64,000 nt of DNA from Dryomyza anilis (GCA_951804985.1 OX638133.1:36729963-36793962); one strand, 5' to 3'; counted from the first letter of the stretch, positions 10,387 through 21,460 are shown. Translations and numbers: made by a program. The notes: generated from the sequence alone by a model not told the origin.

Positions 10387-12193
10387 TATATAAAATACAA
10401 ATTTCAAGTGAAATTTTATTTGATGTGAAAATATTTGTTCTCAAAGTTATATGTTAAAATATTCACAAAAGAATGAAAATTAATTTAAGTTAATAGTTTA
10501 TATAAACTTTGATTTAAATTGGACCTTTTCGATTACTTTAATTCCATATTTTCTTTGTATTCATTTAAGACCACAAATATAATGTCAGTGAACCAATTTC
10601 GGATGCAGAAAACTCGACAATTCAACTAGGTATGTATTTCTGTATGATCGTATGTGTACATTTGCAGCCATTTTTACCATTCTATTAGTATATATTATTA
10701 TCGATAGTCGTTGAAGTAGGATATAGTTTTTTTTGCCTTTTATTAGCATTTCATTTCGAAAAAACACATCGTTTCCTATGTTGTTTTCAACTCCTAAAAA
10801 AAGTGTGCAGCAGGTACCTTATATCGATGAACAACAAAAAGCAGCAATATCAGCAAAAGCAAACGCAGCAATATCAGCAAAAGCAAAACGCAGAAATAAT
10901 ATGGTGGCGACACGTTTGCGACAAACATTCTATGCTCTTTACAATCATAGATGGTTGTCACAATCAAAGTATATTGAATTATATTTCAACAATAATAAGG
11001 TCGCTAAAATCATATTATAGTATACAATTTATTATGATATTATTGTATTTCTGAAAAACCAAAATATATGTGATAAGAACCATGTTATAATTACTGTCTC
11101 GAACAAAATATGGTCAATACCAATCATACCATGATATTGACTGATCATAATAAAGTAATTTATTATTTACAACAAGTTTATTCTCACTTAATAGGATATT
11201 TTACAATCTCTTACTAAATTTAATGTTGGCTATGGCTGCGAGCACTGAGGACCATATTATAATTGTGTGAAATCGGGGTATGGTCACTGAGGACCATGAT
11301 ATGGTTGTGGAAAATCGAACTATTGACACTGAGGATCATAATATACAAATTATTTGATTGCCTACAACCATAACACCAATCATAGTATGATGCCCTTCAA
11401 ATATGATCACCATAACCTTGTTTTTTCTCTGCGCGTATAAAGAAAAATGTAGCTTCCTTATCCATTTAGTTCATTGCACAAAATGATCTTATAGGCCTTG
11501 CTATGCAGAAGTTGTGCAGAAGACCGCTGATGAGAAAGCTTGGCAGCTTCCGAAAAAGCTGTACGGTCAGCCTCAACTCTTTGTTTTTTGTCAATTGTTG
11601 TTTGTTTCACTCCCCAGTACATAGCACTTTGTATCTGGCAAGACCTTGAGCCCGCAAAAACAATATTGTTGCAATAAATATAAAAAAAGAATATAATAAA
11701 ATGAAAAATGGGACTGAGACTGTGGGCTTAGAAAAAAAAATGCCGGGAACCTGGGATTTGTACCGAAGTAGTCCCGATACATTTCTATGATATGTAAAAA
11801 AAAGGAAAGGCCGGACGAAATTTTTTAATCCTAAAATTCCAACAATTATGAATCAAATCTTTATAAAGTACAACAATAAAAATCGACATTTTCTCAATTT
11901 AACCCCTTCTCAAACCGACATCACATTTTTTATAAACATTTTTGGGTATGTTGAATCTGAATATGTTAATGGTCAATTTCTGTTTCGTATAGTTTAAAAA
12001 AAAAAATCTTAAGTCTCTTACATTGCCAATTATAACATTTTTAACTTATTACATAATTTTGTTTTAAGTTTTATTGTCGTTATTGGGCTTAACGATTTCA
12101 GCAACCGAAGATAAAAAAACCTTTAAGAAATATAAATTTATGGTAATAGTAAAAAAAATATTTTTGATCAGAATAGGCTCCGAAACTAAGAGT
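10387..12193. other. AT-rich stretch with two small tandem repeats
   Basis: A 24-bp unit (GCAGCAATATCAGCAAAAGC plus AAAC) occurs twice at about 10838-10892. Between 10990 and 11420 there is a relic rich in ATCATATTAT/ATAATATGAT words with a roughly 43-bp unit starting CACTGAGGACCAT repeated about three times (11254-11345). The remainder is featureless. Confidence 0.45.
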
Positions 12194-12750
12194 TTAAGAG
12201 CCAGTTTTTCAGTGCTAGTTGAACTTTGTTTGTTGTTTAAATTTCGTTTAAAATCAATATCGATTTTTTCAGTGATCTTCAACCGTCGTTTAAACATAAT
12301 TTAAACAACCGATGCTGATGGTTTAAACTACGTTTAAACTTTCAAAGTTTTAGACACGAACTTTTTTCACAACACTTTTCACTATTTTCTGTCGCTGCGC
12401 TGTTTCACAAATTATTATTAATTTTTGTATTTTTGCACACACTATGCATTAAAAAAAGTCTCACGAGCACTTTAGTTGCTCGATCTCTTGTTTTAATTTA
12501 AAAATACATTAATTTTATTTTTCTGAAACTATTTTTTTATTTATTTAATTTTGAATGATATTTATCAGAAGTCAAAATCGAGAGAATTATTTGTCATTTG
12601 CCTGTGTGTATGTATTGTCTTGGTCTGTGTTCATTTTAAACTATCACTGAAAAACTGATAACAAAATTGAACGCCGTTTAATTTAAAGAGAAGATTAAGT
12701 AAACGGAGTTTAAACTAAGTTTAAACGAGCACTGAAAAACTGGCCCTTAA
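12194..12750. mobile_element. MITE J with TTAA target duplication
   Basis: TTAA at 12194-12197 and 12747-12750 flank an inverted-repeat element (12198-12746) whose ends read GAGCCAGTTTTTCAGTGCT and, reverse-complemented, GGGCCAGTTTTTCAGTGCT. Subterminal DNA carries at least five copies of the palindrome GTTTAAAC. TTAA duplications are the signature of piggyBac-superfamily transposition; the TIR start G(A/G)GCC is not the canonical CCY, so the superfamily assignment is tentative. No transposase. The two small open frames inside are antisense shadows of each other. Confidence 0.75.
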
Positions 12751-13082
12751 TCTATCAACATTCTCCTTACAAAAAATCTTAATTATCTCTGATAAAACTC
12801 GAATATTATTTAGGATAATATTAATAACACAGTGTGACAGTATTTTAAGACTTGCAATAATCAACATGTACGTGGAACTACACAGAAAAAAAATCGTAAA
12901 AATATACATCAATAAAATTACATTTTTGCTGAAACTGCGCCGACTAAATTATTAATTGCATTAGCGTACACATGTTCATATTAGCAATCGCATTTGCTGA
13001 CAACAGCTGTTTTCGCGACGCGCTGGTGGTGTGTGTATTCGCTTAATTAGGTGTATGTATTCGCTTACAGTCGATACGAATT
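12751..13082. other. Short unassigned stretch
   Basis: Contains an ACACAGAAAAAAAATCG word at about 12880 similar to the terminus of MITE H, and a GC-richer patch at 12940-13070. No gene. Confidence 0.35.
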
Positions 13083-14545
13083 CATTTTAATTAATAAATT
13101 AATTGAACAAAAATTAAAGGAAATTAACACACCCTATTATGCAACGGGATCCGTACGAAATATCGAAAAAAAAATGTCGAAACCTTAAAATGTCGAAATT
13201 ATAAAAGCCTTAGAACGCCGAAACAATATTTGGCCGAATAACAAAATGTCGAAAAATATTTTAAAGCTAGAAAATGTCGCCAAATTTTATTTTAACTATA
13301 AATACAAAAACATTTTTTTTTAGGGTCAAAATATGTCGAAAATTAAAATGCCGAAATATCAAAATGTTGAAATACAAATTTCAAATCCTATATGAGCAAG
13401 TCCACACCAAATCTCGTAGGATTTGCAACTCACTCTCTTCGATTTCAATGATATTTTGGCAACTGATAAAGGGTATCGGGATCTGCATTCACCTTTTTTT
13501 TCCGACCACTATTTCCAAAGATATCACTTTTTCCAGAGATACAGTCCAAAGGTAAAAAAAATGTCAATGATAACTTTTGTATGGTGGTTCCTATTGAAAT
13601 ATTCCTTGATGCTAGAAACTTTGATAAGGTTTCGTTTTAAAACTAATAAAACAATCCTTTGGAAAATTCTTCTTAACATGAACATATGACCAATGGTCGT
13701 AATCCTTGAACTTGGAATTGAATGTCCTTAAAAGTATTTAAAAAAAAATCAAAATTAGTGTTGAAGCTAAATTCCAAGATGCATATTTAAAAATCTCCGC
13801 ATGAAACCTAGCATGAGTAGCTAAAAATCAGAATTCGTTCTTTTTTAATATCTTTATCTTCGAGTTTTCTCTTTATCTTCGAGTTTTTTTTCGACATTTT
13901 CCATCATTTTTTCGGCAAAAAATGATTTCGTATTAACTTTCGACATTTTTAGTTTTCGACATTTTGTTTTTCAACATTTTAGTTTTCAACATTTTTTTTT
14001 TCGATATTATGGTTTTCGACATTTTTGTTTTCGACATTTTCAGGTTTCGACATTTTTATTTTCTACATTTTTGTCTTCCGTATTTTTTGTTTCGATATTT
14101 TAAATTTCGTCTTATCGTACCAGACTTTGTTATTATATTTGTATATTATACAATTTTATTTTATTTTAATTACTTTACTTACTACTTGTTGTTCGAAGTT
14201 AGAACCACGTTCACGTGTCACCAATAGAGCTATATATAGTGAAAGGAAATGATAAACACAATTCAGAGAGATATAACAAAGACAAAGTCATTCGCACGAT
14301 GTGCAGAAAAATGACCCAATGAACTTAATAGGCAAGCACGCGTCCACCGAACGAATGTAAAATAATATCAGTACAATAGTACCAGTAGAATTGCATAATG
14401 GCTCTAAAGTTGTAGTTGTTATAAAACTGTGAAGAATCTGTAAAACTGTAGTGTCTTTAAAACTGTGTAGTTTGTGAATTCGGTTGGTGTGTATGCTGTA
14501 TATATACATATACACCAACCCATAGCATATACACCAACCGCAATT
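13083..14545 (+). mobile_element. Repeat G, copy 2, interrupted by element F
   Basis: The left block (AATTAATTGAAC to GGAAATTAACACA, about 13083-13130) and the right blocks (GTTCGAAGTTAGAACCACGT at about 14190, the AAACTGTGNAGT words, terminal hairpin) match copy 1 at 8690-9235; element F (13146-14125) separates them. The right end holds a long hairpin, GGTTGGTGTGTATG/CATATACACCAACC at about 14483-14520, plus a third copy of ATACACCAACC. Confidence 0.6.
13146..14125 (-). mobile_element. Element F, copy 1, nested in repeat G
   Basis: Orientation is opposite to copy 2 at 36077-37013. One end reads GGGATCCGTACGAAATATCG and the other, reverse-complemented, GTCTGGTACGATAAG, the same termini as copy 2. 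Both flanks carry arrays of a TGTCGAAAA word (13165-13360 and, inverted, 13880-14110). The core (13380-13850) is homologous to dispersed repeat X, including the words CAAATC-near-CACA and CCGACCACTA. No 9-bp target duplication could be matched here; the outermost CC of one end seems to have been lost. Small open frames in it are repeat-derived. Confidence 0.7.
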
Positions 14546-14769
14546 TTTTAGTATCTACGAATAGCAAATGTTTTCATTAAATTACTAAATTTGATTGCTG
14601 TACTGATTAATGATATGCAAATAATATTTGTTGCTATAGTTACATCGATTATTTTTTCTGTGAAAGGATTATTCTAAGAATTTCTGCGAAAATAATTTGT
14701 TTAGATCAATTTCTTTATAATTTATATTAGAATTTGAAATGCAAAAGCATATCATATTTTTATAACTAA
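14546..14769. other. AT-rich spacer
   Basis: Nothing recognisable. Confidence 0.35.
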
Positions 14770-15570
14770 ACGAGTTGGGAAAGTTGGGTAAGTTCGGTCA
14801 CATGGGGCGGATTTTTATAGTCGGTCGGGCCCGACTATGGAATACCCTACACCTATGGTGGGGATATTAACCCTCAGAATATAACCCTCATATATCAGAA
14901 ATATATCCCCATAAATTAAAAAATTATATAAAGTCTAAAAAACTAAAAAAAAAAAATTAAAAATGTAATTGGGCGGATCACGCCTATATTTAAAATTTTG
15001 AAAGGCTAATATTTCATAGATTTGATTTTAATAATTTACGGATCAAATTTCCACTATGAAAACCCGGGAAGTAATGAAAAAAAAAGTGGGCGGATCACGC
15101 CCATTTTTGGACCACATATTTTAAGGTGAATTCTAACAATACGTTTTAAATTTTATAACTATACCTTGAATACTTTTTTATTAGTTATTAGTTCCGAAAG
15201 AGTTATATAAAAGTGACTTGTATGGGAGGTGGGCGTGTCCGTTGACCGATTTGGCTCATTTTCAAACTCAGTTCCTACTTTTGGATAAAATATATTGAGA
15301 CGAAATTTCATCGCATTCTGATTAGTATTTCTCAAGTTATTCTGTATTCGGACAGCAAGACAGCAAGACGGACAGCAAGACGGACAGCAAGACGGACAGC
15401 AAGACGGACAGCAAGACGGACAGACAGACAGACGGACATGGCTAAACGGACTCGGGTAGTGATGCTGATCAAGAATATATATGCTTTTCCATACCGGACA
15501 CGCCTCCTAAGGGGCGTTACAATATATGCACAAAGTTAATATACCCTGTACCTCATAGGTGTAGGGTAAA
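14770..15570 (+). mobile_element. mini-me-like element, second subfamily, copy 1
   Basis: Same architecture as the other mini-me copies (GTTGGGAAAGTTGGG start, hairpin ATAGTCGG/CCCGACTAT at about 14818-14840, tandem GACGGACAGCAA array at about 15355-15440, tail TGCTGATCAAGAATATATAT to GTAGGGTAAAA) but with a clearly different body and tail: GACACGCCTCCTAAGGGGCG replaces GAGATGCTTCCTTCTGGGTG. The inner terminal pair is TACCCTACACCTATG with CATAGGTGTAGGGTA, a perfect 15-bp inverted repeat. The same subfamily reappears truncated at 63766-64000. Confidence 0.8.
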
Positions 15571-17276
15571 AAAACTACACATTTGAATACCAGTTGAGAC
15601 ATTTTGTACTATGGATCTCTCTAAGAATGAATCTGAAATTCAATATTCATACAAGGGTTTTATTCCAATTTGAAATGCAACTATGACAATTTGAAATGCT
15701 ACTATGACAATTTGAAATGCTACTATGAGCGAAAACGAATTAATATCCGAAAATAATTTTCATATCCCTACTCTGAGATGTCTCAGTATATCCAACAGTT
15801 TTTATTTGTACAACCAAAATATATTTTTTTATAATTTAAAAATATGATATGCACTCGCATAAATTCGGAATATTAGTTTATGATGGTATTTTGTAATCAG
15901 TCAAGATACTGTAGTAGAACAAAAACTCAGTAATGTTAAAATCATCCCCAGCGAATTATATAGAATTGATGTATTGGATTTTCAAAACATCAAAAAAAGT
16001 AGTATTAAATAATTTGAAATATTTTAAGAAAAAAAAATAAAACCGCTTTTAAATCTGACAGTAGATTAACGTAATCGCGTGCTGTCTCGAAAAATAACCT
16101 TTTTCAGACATCGCCATTTAATAGACCCTGTAGCGCACATAAACACACGCATGCAGTTAATCTTAAGCTTTTATTCTAATAGATTTTCGAAAAAAAGCGA
16201 AAAACACCAAATGCAAAACAACAAAAAAAAATCAAATAAATAATATATATGAAGGCATTTTGTGGATTTAATGGCCATTAGTTGGGCATCATAATCAGCG
16301 TAGAGCATAAAAATAAAATAAAATGAACCAACTTGTATTTGATGCATGAGTATTTATGCAAATTATGCTGTGGCATCAGTGGGATAAAAGGATGCAGGAC
16401 GAGCAGTGTCCAAAAAAAAAAGAGAGGTGTGTTTTTTGTGTGTGTGTTTTAGAGTTATTATATTGTAATAATGTGTGTGTCGAGCACGAAGAATGGGCAT
16501 AATTCATCAAACATGATGTATGTGAAAATCCTTTGCGTAACATGTGCTTGACTGGGTATTTGATGAACAGAGCATATTTTTCAGTTTCGTGAAAGTGATA
16601 CATTTTTATGCCACAAAAATTATACAAAAGCATAGAAAAAAAATAAAGTCAGATAATAAATTGTTATTATCTGTCTTATTAGAAATACTTTCTAAATATT
16701 TTTTATTTACTAAATTTGTGTCAGTGTTTTTTTTTGTATTATAGAAAAAGTTATGAGAGCACATTTTAATTCAAAAAATATTTGAAATAATATTTTTGGT
16801 ATATTATTTTATAAATTTAAATTTTATTAAAGGAATCTTTACTCTTTGTATTTTTCTAAGAAAAAAAATCTTTAAAGTTCAATTTTTAATTTGTTTGAGG
16901 ACATTGATTTATGAAAATTAGAACATGAATTAATATTTTTTAAATTAATTAACAAATGATCAGAGCAAAATTTCCGAAATAATTTTAATTTTATTGCATT
17001 CTGTATGTATTTAACTATCGTAAAAATATAAATAAAATACACTACACAAAATATGAAAAAAAAATACTACATCTGCATTTATTTTTAATGCATTCTGTAA
17101 TTAAAAGCCAAGCCAAATCCGGTATAATGTGGCTTACATTCTGTCTAAAAAGCGATTTATTCAGAGATTTCGCTCTAAGCATGAACATTAAATAATAATT
17201 TTAAAATGCACAAAACAAAAAATGCAGTTTCTGTAGTATGTTAAAATAGTAATTCTAATACATTCTAATACATTAC
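15571..17276. other. AT-rich non-coding stretch
   Basis: Three copies of CAATTTGAAATGC(A/T)ACTATGA occur at 15668-15727. Otherwise A/T-rich with no recognised gene, repeat end or regulatory site. Confidence 0.4.
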
Positions 17277-17466
17277 GGCCTCAGCAGTCCAGAGGTAGCG
17301 CGCTGGACTTGCATTTTGAAGGTCTCGGGTTCGAATCTCGTCTGGGGCATGGGCGCTCGTGGTGATATTAACCACAAAACTGTAGGGAATAGATTTCACA
17401 GTACAATGGATATAGTCTGTCTGAGTGCTGTGGATCTTAGTAGATATTCCAAAAAAAAAAAAAAAA
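17277..17466 (+). mobile_element. SINE family T, tRNA-derived, with poly(A) tail
   Basis: The first about 72 bases fold as a tRNA-like unit: acceptor strands GCCTCAG and CTGGGGC pair with one G-U, and a perfect B box GGTTCGAATC is present. A roughly 100-base unrelated body follows and ends in a run of 16 A (17451-17466). tRNA head, body and poly(A) are the defining parts of a SINE mobilised by a LINE. Only one copy in the window. Which tRNA it came from is uncertain because the anticodon arm is degenerate. Confidence 0.75.
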
Positions 17467-17841
17467 CATTTTGCAGTAAAATTCTTTCAAATAAATACAA
17501 ATTTCTTAAAAAAGTAAAAAATAATAATAAAACTATATTCTTCTGAACAAATATATAAACTTAGCAAATATACTAAAGACATATTTGGGTGTAATGGTCA
17601 AAATACGTTTTGAACGGGGATTTGAATATTTTTGTAAATTTCCTACGGAACTTTTTGGAAACATTTTTATTATTAAATATAATATATCGATTAATGAATA
17701 CCATTTAATGATTTCGCCGTTTAATTTGTAGTTTTCTGCAAAATATTATTACCGATCGTTGTGAATTGAAAACTGTATTTTCTAAAAAGGTATGTCAAAA
17801 ATAATGAAAAAGGGGTCGTGCCGCTTCCTACTGCATGCAAA
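17467..17841. other. AT-rich spacer
   Basis: Nothing recognisable. Confidence 0.35.
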
Positions 17842-18728
17842 CACAGAAATGGTGAATTTTTTCATAAATATTATGAATTTTTCTACCAACTACCAGATTC
17901 ATCATTTTTATACCACCCTTCATTAATTGACATATACATATTGATGAATATATGCATTATATATATGAAATTATTCGTACTATCGAACATCCTAGTGAAG
18001 AACTAAATATTCAATACAATGAATTTTAATCGTCATATTGATGAATATAATCATAAAATATATGAATAAATTGAAATTTTATATTTTTACGAATTCTTCA
18101 ATATAAATATTTTTCTTAAAAAATAATTGGAAAAAATTGTCCTTAAAAAATGTTGTTGGAAAAATTTTTCAAAAAAAATTCAAAAACAAAATTTCAAAAA
18201 GATTAAAAAAAAAAAAATTTAAAAAACAAATATAAAAAAATATTTTTTCTAAACATATATTTTTTTTAATATATTTTTTTATAAATAAAACTTTTTATTA
18301 ATAAAAAGATGTATTGAAAGTTTTTTGAAGAAACAACAACAATTGTGCAATGATCATACGGACCGTTTCGGATACAGCCAAGTATCCTCATCAGTGATCT
18401 TTGTATGATGACTTATTGATAACAACAAATAATTCGTATATACGAATTCGGTGTGGTTGGGGCTCGAACTCATGCCGTCAGAAACGTCGGAAGTTGGTAG
18501 TCAAGCACGCTATGTGCTCGGCTACTGAACAACACAACCATCACTCGTCTCAGTTGCAGTTTTGTCTGTTCTATATTTAGAAAAGACTTTGTTGCAAGAA
18601 TGACGAGTGGTACCGAAGATCGGTAGAACAAATGCATTTGAGTAACGCATAGGTTTTGCTTTCAATTAAATATATTATAATTAAATATATTAGAAAACAT
18701 TTAACTAATTTATGCATGTTGAGCAATA
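17842..18728 (-). mobile_element. MITE H, copy 3, split by SINE U and cut by SINE S
   Basis: Left part (17842-18312) shares with copies 1 and 2 the ACACAGAAA start, the CATATTGATGAAT and TTCAATACAATGAAT words, and the TTTTTATTAATAAAAAG block. Sequence matching the next part of MITE H (ATTAGAAAACATTTAACTAA, ATGCATGTTGAGCAA) resumes at about 18662-18728, so SINE U sits between. SINE S copy 2 then truncates the far end. Confidence 0.65.
18313..18660 (-). mobile_element. SINE-like element U, tRNA-derived, nested in MITE H
   Basis: On the minus strand a tRNA-like head is visible: A-box-like CAGTAGCCGAGCAC and B box GTTCGAGCCCC (about 18456-18530). A non-tRNA body follows toward 18313, including GATGAGGATACTTGGCTGTA and a perfect palindrome ATTCGTATATACGAAT (18432-18447). 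Flanks on both sides belong to MITE H. Single copy in the window; exact ends are estimated from the H homology. Confidence 0.6.
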
Positions 18729-18736
18729 TAATATAG

Positions 18737-19033
18737 TAGTTAGGCACTACAGTTCTGTAAGAACTTAGGCCGAGCTCTCTCACCATTTTGAGCTGTGCGT
18801 ATTATATTTATACTCAAAGTGGTGGGACCTACAGTTTATTGCCGAATCCGAACGGCGGGTGAGAGCTTTTCATAGGCAATGTTTTACTCTCGTAGGTTTG
18901 CCATTTACTGCCGAGAGGTAGCGCGGTATAGAAAAATGTTTCCATGAAAAGATGTTGTTAGCCCCAGTCCAGGCTTGAACCAGGGACCTTTCTGTTCGAG
19001 GTCCAACGCACTAACCACTTAGCTACCTACTAC
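18737..19033 (-). mobile_element. SINE family S, copy 2 (full length)
   Basis: Complete about 300-bp copy, reversed: tRNA-like head at the right (A box TAGCTAAGTGG, B box GGTTCAAGCC), body, and a T/A-rich end at the left (TATAATATAGTAG). It carries a few substitutions in the tRNA region, including CGAACAGAAAGG in place of CGAGCCGAAAGG. Confidence 0.85.
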
Positions 19034-19540
19034 TTTGTATTCAAAGAAAAATTGATAATTATTTTAAAAATTTTGTATTGATTCTATAATTCTATAGAAT
19101 TTGTTAAGAACATTTAATGAAATTTGCTATAATCTTGATTATTCTGAAATTTAATTGAAGTAATAGGAAAAACTATAACTCAAAATCAGCCACGCGAATT
19201 ATATAGAAATGCATTGGACTTTCACAATAAAAATGAAGTTGTTATATTTTCAAGTTCTAATCAAATACAAAATTCAGATACAACCACTTACTAAATTTAC
19301 AATGCCTCAGTCTGTACACCTAAAAAATGATACTCTAAAATATTTTCACACAAACACAAGAAAAATAAATATGAAAAGAAAAACTTGAAAAATGATGATG
19401 AAAATTGTTTATAAATTTTTGGCCAAAGCTCATACATAATTCATTTTGAATATTCACTTGAATACAGCGTGGGTTTGGTACCTAAAAGTATGCTTCGGTT
19501 TATTTTACTATTTCAATAATACAACAACATCATCAGGAAA
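19034..19540. other. AT-rich non-coding spacer
   Basis: Nothing recognisable. Confidence 0.35.
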
Positions 19541-20694
19541 ATGTGGAAAATATGCGGCAAGTAATAAATTGTTTGAGGCTTAACATTGACTCCAGCTGGC
19601 AGAATGCGGCAGCCACCCGGCAGTCGGTCAGCCTAACAGGCAGCTGCTGCAACAACAGGTCCTGCTTCAAATCGTCCTGCTGCTCTTTTCCAGCGTACTT
19701 CTCTCATTCACCCGACATGCCTTGCGGCGCTGCTACATTTCCTGCTGCCAGTCATAAACTATTTTTGGAAATAAATATTTCTAGCGTTACTGCAGACTTA
19801 TTTCTGCCTGCAACGGCAGGAAGGCATCCTGCAGCTCGCTCGCCCATCCTGCTACTCATCGTTCCATCGCTCGCGGTCGCTTTGGGCTGCCACAGTCGCG
19901 CTTCGCTTATTTCCGGTATTTAAAACATTTTTCTCTGCGCATTTTTTTTTTCAATTTGCTTTTAAAGATTTATTTTTTATTATATTTTAAATTTTTTATA
20001 TTATTTTTTCAATTATTTTATATTTTTTCCGTCTGACCAATGAAAATGACCAACGACGGGTAGGGCAGGAGAATTAATAAAGTCGACTGGGTGTTGGTTG
20101 GCGTTTCACTCTGTTTCCGACTGCTCACTGCAACAGTTTTTTAGCGCGCCATAACGCATAACGGCATAAACGAAGTTATTCGCTGGCTCTGACGCACCGT
20201 TGAAGTAGCCGCCATTAACGCAGTTGCCTCTGAGTATTTTTAATATTTTCATATTATCACAATTTTGCATTTAAAATTTGTTTTTCTTTATTTTCGAAAT
20301 ATTATTGCTATTTTCGAAAGTGCTGCTAAAGCCTTCACTTATATTTACCGGAAGTTTATTCTCTACGGAGAATCGAGGAGCACCATAGTGCGAAAAATAC
20401 ATAATTTGCAATTTATTTAAATTTATAAAAATCAACGAATGTCCTCGTTGCTAAAATATTCAACACATTTATCAACATCATAAAAAGTTATAAATGGTTT
20501 ATAAAAACAATAAACAGTTCTATAAAATCACAAAACACCTACACAATTTCACCAAAAACCATTAAAACATTGACCGAGGTAATTTCGAAATAAAAAATTA
20601 GTTCAATCAAAAGTGACGTAAATTGAAAAATTAAAGTTTGAAAACTAAACTAACAAGTTCACGAAAAAAATCTATAAAAAACTATAAAAAACGA
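19541..20694. other. GC-richer unique-looking segment, possible host promoter/leader
   Basis: About 19560-19920 and 20040-20240 are the least AT-rich sequences nearby and show no match elsewhere in the window. An open frame at 19543-19923 (plus) is Cys/Ser/Ala-rich with no recognised domain and is not accepted as a gene. From about 20290 the sequence becomes A-rich with few stops of structure and contains a donor-like GACCGAG/GTAATT at 20574-20586. A non-coding first exon with its promoter is one possible reading; nothing in the sequence proves transcription. Confidence 0.25.
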
Positions 20695-21460
20695 CTAGTG
20701 TAAAGATTTTATGAATGCTTGAATATGGAGCAATTTTATTAATATAAAAAACATTTTTATTATTTATATCAGGGACCCGTGATTCGCTGTAGACGTTTTT
20801 TATTAGATTTATAAATGTAGTAACCAAAACAAAACTAAATATCCGCTAAAACAACTTTTCTCATAGACAATTCTTTCTCAGACTGTTCCCCCGTTGAATT
20901 CTTCCCTGTAGAATTCTTCCCCGTAGAGTTTTTCCCAGTAGAAGTTTTAGTGTGGTGAGTTTAGGTGTGGTGAATTTTGGTTTGGTGAGTTTTAGTGTGG
21001 TGAATTTTAGTGTGGTGAATTTTAGTGTGGTGAATTTTTGTGTGGTGAGTTTTAGTGTGGTCAGTTTTAGTGTGGTGAATTTAAGTGTGGAGAATTTGAG
21101 TGTGGTGAATTTTAGTGTGGTGAGTTTTAGTGTGGTTAATTTTAGTGTGGTTGATTTTCTTTTTGTGTTTTTGCTTTTGTGTTTGTGCTTTTGTATTTTA
21201 TTTTTGTATTTGAGTTTTTTTTTTCATCTTCTTAGCTTGTGTATGTGCCGAGTTTTGTCGTTTTGAAAGTTTAGGTTGTATATGAGGTGCCCTTTTGTCA
21301 AATCATATATAGCCATATATAGCCTATGACACCCTGCGAACTCCATAGTATCCTGGTGCAAAATTTCAGTTTAATCGGTTCAGTGGTTTAGACGTGATGC
21401 TGAAACAAACAGACAGACAGACAGACAGACGGATCAAGAGTTTTATATATATAGATAGGA
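20695..21460 (-). mobile_element. Helitron copy C, both ends present
   Basis: On the minus strand the element starts A|TCCTATCTATATATATAAAA at 21460 and ends CTAG|T at 20695, precisely the A/T insertion rule of Helitrons. Internal order: 5' end, TCTG/TTTG microsatellite (21405-21432), conserved CATCACGTCTAAACC block, T-rich zone, minisatellite (20945-21160), GAATTC-type repeat (20880-20950), conserved tail. The 3' hairpin present in copy B is missing: CTAG follows ATCTTTACA directly. At 766 bp it is non-autonomous and codes for nothing; the 104-residue open frame through the minisatellite is an artefact of its 15-bp period. Confidence 0.8.

Noticed and set aside
13146..14125. 9-bp target duplication around element F copy 1
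   Set aside because: TTATGCAAC on the left does not match the right flank; one terminus seems eroded, so only copy 2 supports the duplication length.
19543..19923. 126-codon Cys/Ser/Ala-rich open frame
   Set aside because: Lies in GC-richer DNA where stops are rarer; no motif, signal peptide or homology recognised. Kept only as part of the unique-looking segment.
20952..21266. 104-residue Val/Ser/Phe repeat protein
   Set aside because: Translation of the 15-bp Helitron minisatellite; frames at 5730-6116 and 5771-6034 are the same effect in copy B.
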